Shown piece by piece: positions 45,641-57,761 of a stretch of DNA of 64,000 bases (its first letter is position 1; every line of letters begins with the position of its first letter). The notes beneath the pieces were generated by a model. It saw only the letters and a program-made list of their open reading frames with translations, had not been told where the DNA came from and did not search any database. The stretch is taken from assembly GCA_943736015.1 (NCBI GenBank), contig OX031060.1, forward strand, positions 14,831,501 to 14,895,500. The letters run 5' to 3'. The translations under genes were made by a program, and so were the position numbers. Source of the stretch: Tridacna crocea. Its lineage: Eukaryota; Mollusca; Bivalvia; Cardiida; Cardiidae.

Positions 45641-47911
45641 AGCTCACCTGAGCACGAAGTGCTCATTGTGAGCTATTTTGATCTTGCTGTGTCCGTCGTC
45701 CGTCGTCCGTCGTCAACTTTTTACCTAGTGTACGCTCTAGAGGCCACATTTTCCGTCCGATACTCATGAAAATTGGTCAGGATGTTTGCCTAGATGAAAT
45801 CTCAGACAAGTTTGAAAATGGGTCATGTCGGGTCAAAAACTAGGTCAATACGGCAAATCTTAAAAAACCCTTGTGTACGCTCTAGAGGCCACATTTTCAG
45901 TCGGATACTCATGAAAGTTGGTCAGGATATTTGTCTAAATGATATCTTGGGCGAGTACGAAAATGGATCATGTGGGAACAAAAACTAGGTCACTAGGTCA
46001 AATCTTAGAAAAATCTTGTGTACGCTCTAGAGGCCACATTTTCAGTCGGATACTCATGAAAGTTGGTCAGGATGTTTGCCTAAATGATGTCGGGTCAAAA
46101 ACTAGGTCACTAGGTCAAATCTTAGAAAAACCCTGTGTACGCTCTAGAGGCCACATTTTCAGTTTAAAACTCTCGAAAGCTGGTCAGAATTTTTGTCTTG
46201 ATGATATCTCGGACAAGTCCGAAAATGGTTCATGTCGGGTCAAAAACTAGGTCACTAGGTCAAATCTTAGATAAACCTTGTGTACGCTCTATAGGCCACA
46301 TTTTCGGTCGGATACACATGAAAGTTGGAAGGGATGTTCGTCTGAATGATATCTCGGACGAGTTCGAAAATGGATCATGTGGGATCAAAATCTAGGTCAC
46401 TAGGTCAAATTTTAGAAAAATCTTGCGTACGCTCTAGAGGCCACATTTTCAGTCCGGTACTCATGAAAATTGGTCAGGATGTTTACCTGGATGACATCTT
46501 GGACGAGTTTGAAAATGGGTCATGTGGGGTCAAAAACTAGATCACTAGGTCAAATCTTAGAAAAACCTTGTGTATGCTTTAGAGGCCACATTTTCAGTCC
46601 AATACTCAAGAAAGATAGTCAGGATGTTTGCCTCGATGAAATCTAGGACGAGTTTGAAAATGGGTCATGCCAGGTCAAAAACCAGGTCACTATGTCAAAT
46701 CTGAGAAAAACCTTGTGTAAGCTCTAAAGCCCACATTTGCAGTCGGATACTCATGAAAATTGGTCAGGATGTTTGCCTGGATGATATCTTGTACAAGAAC
46801 GAAAATGGGTCATGTGGGGTCAAAAACTAGGTCACTAGGTCAAATTTTAGAAAAACCTTGTGTACACTCTAGAGGCCACATTTTCTGTCCAAAACTCTTG
46901 AAAGTTGGTCAGAATGTTTGTCTTGATATCTCGGACAAGTTCGAAAATAGGTCATATCGGATCAAAAACTAGGTCACTAGGTCAAATCTTAGAAAAACCC
47001 TGTGTACACACTAGAGGCCACATTTTCAGTCCAAAACTCTTGAAAGTTGGTCAGAATATTTGCCTTTATGATATCTTGGACGAGTTTGAAAATGGGTCAT
47101 GTAGAGTCAAAAACTAGGTCACCAGGTCAAATGTTAGAAAAATCTTTTGTAGGCTCTAGAGGCCACATTTTCAGTCCAAAACTCTTGTTAGTTGGTCAGA
47201 ATGTTTGCCTTGATAAAATATTAGACGTATTTGAAAATGGGTCATTGGGGAATAAAAACTAGGTCACCAGATCAAATCTTAGAAAAACTTTGTATACGCT
47301 CTGGATGCCACATTTTCAGTTCAACACTTGAAAATAAGTCAGAATGTTTGCCTTTATAATATCTTGGATGAGTTTGAAAAAGGGTCATGTTGGGTCAAAA
47401 ACTGGGTCAAATGCTATAAACACCTTTTGTATGCTCTGGAGGACACATTTTCAGTCTGATACTCCTAAAACTTGTTCGTAATATTTGTCCTGGTGATACC
47501 TTGAATGAGTTTGAAAATGGGTCATGTGGAGTCAAAAACTAGGTCAATGGGTCAAATATTAGAAAAACGTTGTGTACACTCTAGAGGCTACATTTTCTGC
47601 CTTATACTCTTGAGACTTGGTTAGAATTTTTGTTTTGGTGATGTCTCAAAAGAGTTTGATAATGGATAATTGTCGGGTCCAAAACTAGGTCACTGGGTGA
47701 AATCTTAGAAAAACCTTTTGTAAGCTGTAGAGGACACATTTTCTGTCCAGTACTCATGAAACTTGGTCAGAATGTTTGTCTTATTGATATCTCAAAAGCG
47801 TTTGATGATGGGTAATGTCTGATAAAAAACTAGGTCACTGGGAAACTAGATGGTTCGTGTTTGGTCAATAGACTCAGGTGAGCGATTTCAAGGCCATCAT
47901 GGCCCTCTTGT
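45641..47911 (-). mobile_element. Pearl/Helentron-like element, longest array
   Basis: Left end AGCTCACCTGAGCACGAAGT, GTCCGTCGTCC tract near 45690, about fifteen tandem units of roughly 150 bp (CTCTAGAGGCCACATTTTCA, GTCAAAAACTAGGTCACTAG), right end CAGGTGAGCGATTTCAAGGC then ATGGCCCTCTTGT. Reading frames in it repeat with the unit and are not genes. Confidence 0.85.
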
Positions 47912-48629
47912 TCTTTACAGATCAAGTTTAGACGAAAAACTTGTACATGGAATTGCTTCTAATTATCATATCATGCTTTTTATATCATACTTATCATTAT
48001 TTTGTTTAGTAAAAATGTAGACATATGCGAAAACCATTGAGAGATGGGAAGGCTCGTGACAAACGGCAAGCATAAAAACTTCGTTTGGGAAAATAGAAGG
48101 AATCATGTAAGTGTGAAAACTTCGGGGGACTAACTGATTAAGGATATTTATTCTTCTGTATTTTGTATTGCTATTTGGGAATAGGCTAAACTATAAATTG
48201 CAAGAAAACCAGGCTTGATTTTCAAATACGTCTGTTTGAATATTTAAGAAAGAGTCACGTGGAGTAATTCTGTCACAACAACATGACATTATTAAAAATT
48301 TTCCAAAAATAACGACCAATCGAATAATTACTAATCATCTACATGGTAAATAGTTTAGGTGCATTCCTAATGGAAGCCATTTTCGAGCGGCTTCCAATAA
48401 AAATATAGTGCTGCCGATTATGCGGCGCCACAATGATTCGCCAATAGACAGAAAAGGTCGTCTCCTACTGGATATGTGGTCTGAAAAGGTATTATTGTTG
48501 TCTACAGAGATCAGTAATTACTACCAGTTAGCATAGATCGATCGATGTTTCCGTGTTGATTTTCCTGGTGAACAAATGGACAAGACAAATGGAATACATA
48601 CATGTACATGAACCATGTTCCGTGTTTAA
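47912..48629. other. Unassigned DNA with repeat family M
   Basis: 48390-48440 holds AATAAAAATATAGTGCTGCC and ATGCGGCGCCACAATGA, seen again at 55115-55165. Confidence 0.45.
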
Positions 48630-48740
48630 CAGAGCCTGATGTAGAAGTCTTTTGAAAACACTGCGGCTAAAGGAGAAAATGCTGGTAACCAGCATTTTAT
48701 CCTTTACTCGGAATTTAGTCCTTTGTCTATTGGGATGAGA
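48630..48740 (-). mobile_element. Family A MITE, partial
   Basis: AAAACACTGCGGCTAAAGGAG and CCAGCATTTTATCC; ends lost. Confidence 0.65.
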
Positions 48741-48887
48741 AATTGTTGTCATTCGTTATCGAACGCGTCATGTTTACCGCATTCAGTGTCACGCTGGACC
48801 AACGGGCCCACGCTAGCATGTTCACTGTGACAATATAGTTCCAGAAAAGATGGGGTGATGGTATTTTGAAGTCCTTGTTCTTCTCTG

Positions 48888-48962
48888 AAATCCTATGTTG
48901 TGGGTACTCATTACAATCGTCTCCATGAGACGATTCTAATGAGTACCCATAACATAGGGTTT
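48888..48962. mobile_element. Family G palindromic element, copy 2
   Basis: AAATCCTATGTTGTGGGTAC pairs with GTACCCATAACATAGGGTTT, and the inner CAATCGTCTC pairs with GAGACGATT; the whole 75 bp is a fold-back. Confidence 0.88.
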
Positions 48963-49024
48963 AGAGCACAATAAATAATATTTTAATTTTGAAATCAAAA
49001 TCACCCCTGTCTGGAGCCCTGGAT

Positions 49025-49412
49025 AAACACTTTCGTGTGTTTTAACGATCCTTAGGCAAAAGGCTTTCGGAAACCCTGTGGGAAAAGGAACAGCACTTTC
49101 TTCTTTTCCCACAATGTGTTTCATCTGTACAAAAATAAATACCGTCATACCGTCATAAATACCGTGAAATCTATTTCACTGTCGTCTTCTTGTGCTTTGA
49201 ATTCCGTCGGGTCGAAGAATTTTTTCGACAGTTCAAATTTTTATGACGTTTTCAAAAAATGGAACAATGGCGTCCGTGCTTCAATAGTTAGTCAACTATA
49301 TACCAAACGACAAACTTTAAGACTGGTCGAAACTGAAAGCATTTGCAGACGACAAATTAAATGTGACTTAAATGATGGTATTTGTCTGTGTGGTAGGACA
49401 GAACATATTGTC
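49025..49412. mobile_element. Two partial family A copies
   Basis: 49025-49125 keeps a short hairpin. 49290-49412 keeps GAAAGCATTTGCAGACGACA and stops at a C-run. Confidence 0.65.
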
Positions 49413-49719
49413 CCCCCCCCCCCGCACAATAATCTGGAAAACCATATAGTAACTAAATTATGATTTTTTTTGTGCAATGCAACAAACAACAAACACGCAA
49501 AAAATCTCAGTATTTCGAAGCAAGACCCCCAATATTGAAAATGCTTCCTACGTGCCTGTGCTTTCAAACAATTCAATCAATCGAAATAGGACAATTACGC
49601 ACAGGTAAAAAAAAAAGAAAAAAAAACTGACCTTATAAGGATCCGTTCTCATGAACATATTGGAATAACTGCTACAGTTTTATTGATAATCTTCCTTGTA
49701 TGTATAGCGCGTTTTTAGT

Positions 49720-50410
49720 CATGCAGATCCGTTGTCTGCGCATGTCAAATTTTTCGAAGATTCGACCTATCTTATAGGACGCATCACTCCCCCCATTATT
49801 GGGGCAATTATAGCAATGCGCGCTATAAAGTAGCAATGGAGAAAATGGTCTTTATCAATAAGTTTGAGGAGAATTCGGGCCTAGTGTAGCTCCAGATTTC
49901 TCAAAGATGTTGATCATAGCTGACTGAATCGTACCTGGTGGCATTTTATTGATTAAACGTTTATTTCAGTTTGAATTTCAAAGTAACAGTTGTCGCGTAG
50001 AGAAGTAGTCCGGTTCTGTATCCGAGATGCCCAAATTAGATAGATGTGTATCTGTAGAATGCCACTCAGCAGGAGATAAGGAATTCAGATCGGTTCTACA
50101 AAAACATATCTATCTGGGCATAATTTGGGCACTCTGGGAACTACAAACCGACAATCGTTGAGTTCCAAAAGAAAATAAACATTTGCTCAATAAAACGCTA
50201 CCCAATGCGATTCATTCAGCTATGATCAGCTGATCAGCTTGCATTTAATGTATGTACCGGCCAACTACACTTTAAAACAGACCCTAAAGGCTTGGGTAAT
50301 AACCTTGGTATAAACCCTACTTTTCCATAGTACATGTATATGGGCACGGTACTGCGTCATAGCACGTAATAGCAGACAGATCGAATCTTCGAAGAAAATG
50401 ACATGAAAAG
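49720..50410. repeat. Family I repeat in inverted arrangement
   Basis: 49816-50080 is a forward copy. 50090-50250 carries parts in complement (ATCTGGGCATAATTTGGGCA, CATTCAGCTATGATCAGCTG), and outer parts near 49740 and 50370 (CTTCGAAGA with flanks) also pair. Confidence 0.65.
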
Positions 50411-50523
50411 CGAAAAAAAAGTAAACACTAATTCACATGAAAAAGAAGTGGGACAACGAGAACTCACAAAACCATGCATGTTTTCACTATCATATTTTTT
50501 ACCTTTTGCGTCTTGCAGCAGAC

Positions 50524-50670
50524 CACGTTTTAACCCTTAGGCTGCTAAGCGCGACTCACTGTCCTTTACAGGACAATGTAGATCAAGATCAGACTGCACA
50601 AAACGTGCAGTCTGATCTTGGATCTACACTGTCCGATTTGGTGATATCATTCCCCAAATCATAGCTTTGA
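50524..50670. repeat. Family E palindrome, best copy
   Basis: TGTAGATCAAGATCAGACTG and CAGTCTGATCTTGGATCTAC form a near-perfect stem around GCACAAAACGTGC; the same layout recurs at 58690-58865. Confidence 0.8.
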
Positions 50671-50729
50671 AACAGCAATATTTTGGTTTTTACCATCGAA
50701 TTGAAAATGTTATTTTAGTTATTTAGCAG

Positions 50730-50949
50730 ATTAGCCCATTTCCAAACGATAATATTTTAGACTGGTCAAAATTGAAAGCATTTGCAGACGACAAAATAAA
50801 AGTGACTCGAAATTTGAAATTTGTTTTGTGAAGGGTAGAAAACATTGTGGGAAAAGGAGAAAATGCTGGTTACCAGCATTTTCTCCTATGTTTTCTAAAG
50901 GCTTCTTTCTCAGGGGCGTCAAAAGTAGGGATTGTGTGGTAATGGGTTA
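50730..50949 (+). mobile_element. Family A MITE, right arm shortened
   Basis: Full left arm; the right arm lacks TTTTCCCACA. End GGTAATGGGTTAA. Confidence 0.87.
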
Positions 50950-51602
50950 AAATATTATGAAAACGGGAGAAACTGCTCCTAATTTTGACCTTTTGCAATA
51001 GTTCTACGAGGGTTTAGAGACGGTCAATATCAAACAATGTGTGTAACAGCTAAAACACATTTAGATGTAAATTATATCCTATAAAGGTTTGTAAGAATTG
51101 TTTATTTCTTCGTCTTAAATATCACCCAGTTCACTATCTTAAATTAGGTCCATTGAAATAAACGCTCCTATGACGTCACAAATCAAGATAGGCTACAATA
51201 AGTGAGGCTACAATAAGTAAGGGAGGTAAGCGATGCAAGAAAAACCAATAAGCAAAAAATTGAATTGAAAAAAAATCTACTTTTTTTTTCACATTACAAC
51301 ATTACCAGGTTACCATTTGATAAATGTAGATTTGAAAATTAATATCAGAAAACTATTGATTTGCCCTTTAAGATGACAGTTTGTTTGAAGGTCGTATGAC
51401 TTGCGAGAGATATGTTTTGCAAACACTTTTTTTTCTTCAACAAGTCACGTGCGCCTTGTGATTTTTTCCTTTTTATGATGCCAACTTTCGCTTCGGCGCC
51501 CCACTCCTCCCGTTCCCTTTTAACGCTTGGGTCAAAATCTAGTTCACTGCTTCTTCAGACCCAATTCATCAAATAAAACTCCTAGTCTGTTCAAGCTATT
51601 TG
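50950..51602. other. Unassigned intergenic DNA
   Basis: No gene or repeat recognised. Confidence 0.4.
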
Positions 51603-51815
51603 TTCAACCCTTTACCACACAATGACGACTTTTAACGCCCCTGAGGAAAAAGCCTTTTGAAAACATTGCGGGAAAAGAAGAAAATGCTGGTAATCAGCAT
51701 TTTCTCCTTTTCCCACAAAATTTTCTACCCTATCTAAGCAAAATTGCACCATTTGAATCACTTTGAAATTGTTGTCTGCAAATGCTTTCAATTTGGATAG
51801 ATCTAAACCTTATTT
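51603..51815 (-). mobile_element. Family A MITE, right end lost
   Basis: CAACCCTTTACCACACAATG start, hairpin, CTGCAAATGCTTTCAATTTG then divergence. Confidence 0.83.
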
Positions 51816-52072
51816 TCAACTTAGCTCTAGCGTATTGAACTTCTAATAATAAATCTACTAAACCTGCAAATGTTCAATAGTATAATATGTGCATATTTGT
51901 TGTCTTTGGTATTGAATTATAATGAATAAAAAGAACATTTTTTTTTTCTTTTGTTTTCATGGCGGTATGGGGGTGTTCAATTTTACAGATTATTACTTTA
52001 AAAGTATATTTAGCATTATGAGTTTTATCTGTATGAGGCAGTGAACCGAGACAGCGGCAGTAAAAATCATCT

Positions 52073-52297
52073 TTAACCCTTGACCAATGACAAGATTTAA
52101 GACTGGTCCAAATTGAAAGCACATGCAGACAACAAAATAATTCCACCTTAAAATTTGGAATGTTTTTTACAACAGGGTAGAAAACATTTTGGGAAAAGAA
52201 AATGCTGGTAACCAGCATTTTCTCCTTTTCCCACACTGTTTTCAAAAAGCTTCTATTTCATTGTCGTATAAACCAGGGATTGTTCGGTAACAGGTTA
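52073..52297 (+). mobile_element. Family A MITE
   Basis: TTAACCCTTGACCAATGAC start, shortened left arm, GGTAACAGGTTAA end. Confidence 0.85.
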
Positions 52298-52345
52298 ACT
52301 TACCAGCGGCAATTCGAGCCATACTATGTGAAAAGGGCGCATAAT

Positions 52346-52642
52346 TCATCTCCAAAAGTATCGATTCTCGACTCGGATCTGTAAACATTTTGCTAATGGT
52401 AATTTTTCTACATGTTCAAGGATCACTCTACTCCGTGATTCAGTTGGTTGCCAGATAAAATGGATTTTATCATGATCCATAATGGTTAAGTCCCCTACTG
52501 TTACAGAACGGCTCACTTGAGAAACTTTTCCCCACTTTAAGGTAAGACCTGTGTAATGCACTTCCGGTGAACAGGAGGCAAAAATTCTAATTGGTTGATA
52601 ACTAAGGATTATGCTGCACAGCTCCTGTTTGTTGAAATCCAT
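52346..52642 (-). other. Open frame of 98 codons, unrecognised
   Basis: ATG at 52642, stop at 52346. The composition looks protein-like (KIHFIWQPTESRSRV) but I recognise no family, no signal peptide and no clear donor. It overlaps a 23-bp repeat shared in another frame with 44264-44286, which weakens a coding reading. Confidence 0.15.
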
Positions 52643-52664
52643 TTGATGTCATAATGTTTACACT

Positions 52665-52893
52665 TTAACCCTTTACCCCATAAGGCATTTCTATGGTATC
52701 TCTAATTGACCCTATATAACAGCAAGGATGAAGCTGTTTCTTATGTGTATATGACATCTTTTGATAGCATAGAAAACATTGTGGCAAAAGGTGAAATTGC
52801 TCGTTACGAGCAATTTCATCTTTTGCCACAATGTTTTCCAAAGGGTCCTACAAGCAATTGGTAGAAATGAGTATCTATGGAGTAAAGGGTTAA
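52665..52893 (+). mobile_element. Family C MITE, full length
   Basis: TTAACCCTTTACCCCATAAG start, hairpin GGTGAAATTGCTCGTTACGA, GGAGTAAAGGGTTAA end. Confidence 0.93.
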
Positions 52894-53127
52894 ATGACAG
52901 TCAAACTTGAACTTGTCATTTCAGAGAGTGTACATTAAGGTAAGACTTCAAAAATCGTCAAGTCTGATCTAAGATTTTTACTGATCGCTATTTTGTAAGA
53001 CAATCTGGCTGAAAGTAATTGAGATTGCAATCTACAGACTGAAAATGTTAATACATGCGTTTTTATTGTTATGCGCTGGTCTAAGTGTTCACCTTTATCG
53101 TCTCCATATGAATGCATTCTGCCCCAT

Positions 53128-53322
53128 TTAACCCATTACCACACAATTCCTACTTTTGACGACCCTGAGAAAGAAGCCTTTAGAGAACAATGTGGAAAAA
53201 GGAGAAAATGCTGTCTACTCGTCACAAAACAAATTTATGTTTTCAGCAAACTTTTCTTTTGTCATCTGCAAATTCTTTCGAATTAGACTAGCCTAAAACA
53301 TTGTCGTTTGGTGATGGGTTAA
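53128..53322 (-). mobile_element. Family A MITE, one hairpin arm lost
   Basis: TTAACCCATTACCACACAAT start, GGAGAAAATGCTG then directly CTACTCGTCACAAAAC; end GGTGATGGGTTAA. Confidence 0.85.
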
Positions 53323-53678
53323 AGCCAACGTCATTGTTTGGTACGCTGGTTAGAAATCGAGAAATTGCAAGTTTTGGAGCATTTGTCATATCGTTACGAG
53401 CTTTTCTTGAAGACTGTGTGTAATTTGAATTTTGTCAGTAATTTCCCGTCTGTTCAAATCAAAAGCCTATTCATTAAAGACTCAAAATTCACGAATGAGG
53501 AAACGAAATCAACAGAGATAACAGAGTATTATCTCCCGCAAGATGGCATGAAGAATATGACATGGACAGACAGAGGAGATAACAGTAATGTGGTTGGTAT
53601 CTATTGCACATAAAAACGCGCACAGACCTTGCGTATAAATACAACCAACACACCCTTTGTGCAGATGTGCTAATCCGC

Positions 53679-53902
53679 TTAAAGTTTTTCACCAAATGAC
53701 AAAATTTTTAGAGCAATCCAAACTCCAATATTTGCAGACAACAAAATAAGTGATTCAAAATCTGAAATTTGTTTTTGAAAGAGCACAAAACAGTGTGAGA
53801 AACTGATAAAATGGATGTTACAAGCATTTTCTCCTTTTTCTGCAGTTATTTTAAATGCTTTTTAAGGGTCGTTAAAACTCAGTGTCATGAGGTAAACGGT
53901 TA
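53679..53902 (+). mobile_element. Family A MITE, diverged
   Basis: TTAAAGTTTTTCACCAAATG start, weak hairpin, GGTAAACGGTTAA end. Confidence 0.72.
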
Positions 53903-55235
53903 AAACAGCTATGCCAAGGGAAAAATTTCCAAGTTGCCAGAACTGAAGTTAGACATTTTTTAAGATTGAAATCTACTCTTAGTGAGGAAGAACTACGCGT
54001 CAAAGTGCTTATTGTAAACAGCAGGTACTTTAAATCCAGGACTAATCATCATGTAATTTGCAATCTGCATGCTCTATATCTACACATCAGGGATCGTATA
54101 TACGATCCCTGTTCACATTCAGAATATTCTTCATGCACCATGGGTTAAGATTAATGTCAAGATGAAACATTGGCGGCCACTTTTTGGACGTGCATAGGTT
54201 ATTGAAGAAGGTTAGATATTCAAGTAAACGTATTTTCTTTTTTTATTAGTACTTTATATAGGTATATTTTTTACCTTTGTTTTCCATTTTTCTCGTTTAG
54301 AGGGGAAAAAATATAGATTAATTAAACCATTATCCAGCGCTGATTACCTCTTTGCATAAGTTCAAATTTTCAGTAATCATCATAATTTAAACTTGTCTAC
54401 AGCCTCTGCGTGATCTCACGTCAGCGGTACACGTTCGCAAAGCACATTTTTCAAGCTTTTCTTAAAAATCAAACGTTAAAAACACAACATAAATAAAGAG
54501 TATTGCACCCTTCCAACGTTAACAGTCGTCTATTTGTGAGCCAAAATTGCAGAAACCAAAGCTGGACATCGGGTAGAATAAATGCGATGTCCTGATTGGT
54601 CAAATATCGATTTGACCGGATCCATGTATGGCGCCGCAAATCAGTTGTTTCTGAAGTAAGGCACATAACAGCATTTCAAACTAACCAAAGTAAATTTATG
54701 CAGAACTAGGTGAGAAATGCACTGAGAACTCCTAATTAGTCCGTCGAATCCAACTTTAAACTTAAAAAAGAAAGAATCAATAATAGTAAGACACAATTAT
54801 GGCCATTCTTCGGCAAAATTTACCATAATGTCTATTGGAGCTATGTACAACAGCAGTTATCATTCGAGAAACAACCCCCCCCAAAAAAACAGGTTCTAAA
54901 TTACCAAATTGATATTAAAACCTGGATATGAAATAACCTAAGGGGGTAGGTTATGATTAAATCGAGTACAAAAAAGACCAAAATATGAAGAAAAAGTGGA
55001 TACGAAGCGCTCAGAAATTGTATTAAATGGCCTAGGTACGAAATGACTTACATATGAAAAACTAGAAGCCGAGTAAACAATATGGCTGCCATCATAGGTA
55101 CTTTTCAAAAACGAATAAAAATATAGTTTCGCCGCTCATGCGGCGCCACAATGAATACACATTGTTTAACAGGCATGTAGAGACAGAACTACACCTGCTC
55201 AACAGCGGGGCAAATTAAAATGTTCATTTATCCTA
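53903..55235. other. Unassigned DNA with a 22-bp palindrome and family M
   Basis: 54089-54110 is AGGGATCGTATATACGATCC CT, a perfect palindrome. 55115-55165 is a family M repeat. No convincing gene. Confidence 0.5.
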
Positions 55236-56873
55236 GTTGTATTCGTCTGTCCGTCCGTCCGTCCGTTCACAATTACTTCTCCTACACTAACAACCAGATT
55301 TCAATCAAACTTCACAGAAATGATCCCTAGGTGATGTACTTCAAAATACTTCAAAGATTTGAATTTCATGAAGAACTTTGGTTGCCATGGCAAAGCAACC
55401 AAATGAAAAAACTTTAAGAATCTTCTCGTCCAAAACTGTAAGGGCTAGAGCTTTCATATTTGGCATGTAGCATCATCTAGTGGCCCTCTACCAAAATACT
55501 TCAAATCATGGCTCTAGTGTTGAAATTGGCCCTATGTTGTGGGTTCTCGTATTTCACAAAGAAATAAAGAAGGAAATCTTAGAAAATCTTCTTGTCCCAA
55601 ACCGTAAGGGTTAGAGCTCTTATATTTGGCATATAGCATCATTTAGTGACCCTCTACTAAAAAACTTCAAATTATCGCCCTAGTGAGGAAATTGGCCCTA
55701 TGTTGTTGGGTCTCGGATTTCACAAAGAGATAGAGAAGGAAATCTTCTTGTCCAAAACCATAAGGGCTAGAGCTTTCATATTTGGCATGCAGCATCATCT
55801 AGTGGCCCTCTTCCAAAATACTTCAGATTATGGCCCTGGTGTGAAAATTAAACCTATGTTGTTGGTCTTGGATTTCACATAGAGACAAGGAAGGAAATCT
55901 TTAAAAAACTTCTTGTCCAAATGGTAATGGCCAGAGCTTTCATATTTGGCATGTAGCATCATCTAGTGGCCCTCTACCAAATTATTTCAAATTATGTCCC
56001 TGATGTAAAGAACTGGCCCTATGTTGTGGGTCTCGGATTTCACATAGCGATAAAAATCTCTTTGTCCCAAACGGTAATGGCCAGAGCTTTCATATTTGGC
56101 ATGTAGCATCATCTAGTGGCCCTCTACCAACATACCTCAAATTATGGCCCTAGTATTGAAAATGGCCCTATGTTGTGGGTTCTCGGATTTCGCACAGTGA
56201 TAAAGAAGGAAATCTTTGAAAAGTTTCTTGTCCCAAACCATAAGGACTAAAGCTTTCATATTTGGCATGTAGCATCATCTAGTGGCCCTCTACCAAAATA
56301 CGTCAAATTATGGTCCTGGTGTGAAAGTTAGCCCTATGTTGTTGGTCTCAGATTTCACAAAGAGATAAAGAGGGAAATCTTTAAAAGTCTTTTTGTGAGC
56401 AGTCTTGAGACTACATTTCTTGCTAAGCTCAATTGAAAATTGGTTAGAATGTTTGTCTCAATAAAATCTCACATGAGTGCATTTAATGTTTGTTCGGAAT
56501 ATAACTTTGTCATCTCAAGTAAGAACAACTTCAAAATTGGTATGCATGTTGTTTGTTGTGATATAACTGAGTACTGTGTTCAAGTATAATAACTCTACCT
56601 AGCATGGATTTTGAGTAATTCCACTTTGATCTTTATTTCAATAGTATTGTTTGCTTGTCCAGAGTGGAATTTTGAAGTCTCAAGTCAAATTGTTTGTTGC
56701 ATTGCCTGTCCTTTGCAACTATTATACCTCCTTTACAACCGGCGACAATTTGCCGCTCTTGTTTCATCATCATTAGCCCTTGAACCTCAATATTTGGTAA
56801 TTATAATCTTTGTTGTAGACCTTTGCTGCTTAGTACTCAGGTGAGTGATATAGGACCATCATGGCCCTCTTGT
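55236..56873 (-). mobile_element. Pearl/Helentron-like element, composite
   Basis: GTCC microsatellite near 55250, about seven tandem units (GCTTTCATATTTGGCATGTA, GCATCATCTAGTGGCCCTCT), then a different tail with GCGACAATTTGCCGCTCTTGT (56741-56761) and a second end CATCATGGCCCTCTTGT at 56857-56873, suggesting two nested elements. Confidence 0.75.
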
Positions 56874-57001
56874 TTAATAATGTCTAGGCAAGTATTTCGT
56901 CAAATTTTGATCAAGAACAAGAACCATCCACGCCTGACGGTAAAAGAAAGAATATGCTTTCGCCAGTTTTTGGTTGTCTATTGCTAGTCAAATGGGGTTT
57001 G

Positions 57002-57235
57002 TTAACCCTTTACTCCATAGATACTCATTTCTAATTTTCTACACATTGCTTGTATGAGCCTTTGGAAAACATTGTGGCAAGAGGTGAAATTGCTCGTGAC
57101 GAGCAATTTCACCTTGTGCTACAATGTTTTCTATGCTTTCAAAAAGTGTCATATTCACATAAGAAACAGCTTCATCCTAGCTGTTATTTAGGGTCAATTA
57201 GAGATACCATAGAAATCCCTTACGAGGTTTGTTAA
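57002..57235 (-). mobile_element. Family C MITE, reverse orientation
   Basis: TTAACCCTTTACTCCATAGA start, hairpin GGTGAAATTGCTCGTGACGA, right end TTACGAGGTTTGTTAA. Confidence 0.88.
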
Positions 57236-57761
57236 AGGACAGCTACTCGTTCGTTGAAGGATAGAACCACTCAATTTGACATTGTGATACTTCTCGTCGT
57301 TTCTGAAGCAATATATGACCATTTTATCCCTTTGCCAGACAATTCCATGTTTACCAACTCTTAAAGTAAAAAATTATTGAAAAACAAAACCTACGAAACA
57401 ATGCCGCGTAAACTGTTTTTCCCACAATGTTATCCACACTTTGAAAAAAAGGATTATATTGTTGACAGACTCCCTATCCCGAAGACAAGGAAATGTAGAA
57501 ATGGTATTTGAAAAACGGATACCACGTGTGGTATTCCCCTACTTTTTTTGACATATCTAATTTTTTCCTCCATTTCGTTTAAAAAAAAAAAAAGGTTAAA
57601 GTGTATAGCCTTGCGAGTGGGGAAATATGCTATAACAAAAAAAAAAACCGAACATTTGTCAAAGTAATCTTTAAAGGCCTACCTAGGCTTTGATAAAATA
57701 TTTATACAATTTACATCATACTTATGGCAGAAGCGAACATCACAAAATAAGCTTTTTATTG
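57236..57761. other. Unassigned DNA with a degraded family A copy
   Basis: 57330-57470 keeps CCCTTTGCCAGACAATTCC and CCCACAATGTTATCCA; the rest shows nothing recognised. Confidence 0.45.

Noticed and set aside
45794..47262. Frames with repeated SKTRSLGQILEKPCVRSRGH
   Set aside because: They are translations of the pearl-like core repeat, with no start or domain context.
53338..53613. 91-codon frame after a MITE
   Set aside because: It has no recognisable domain, and its start is not ATG.
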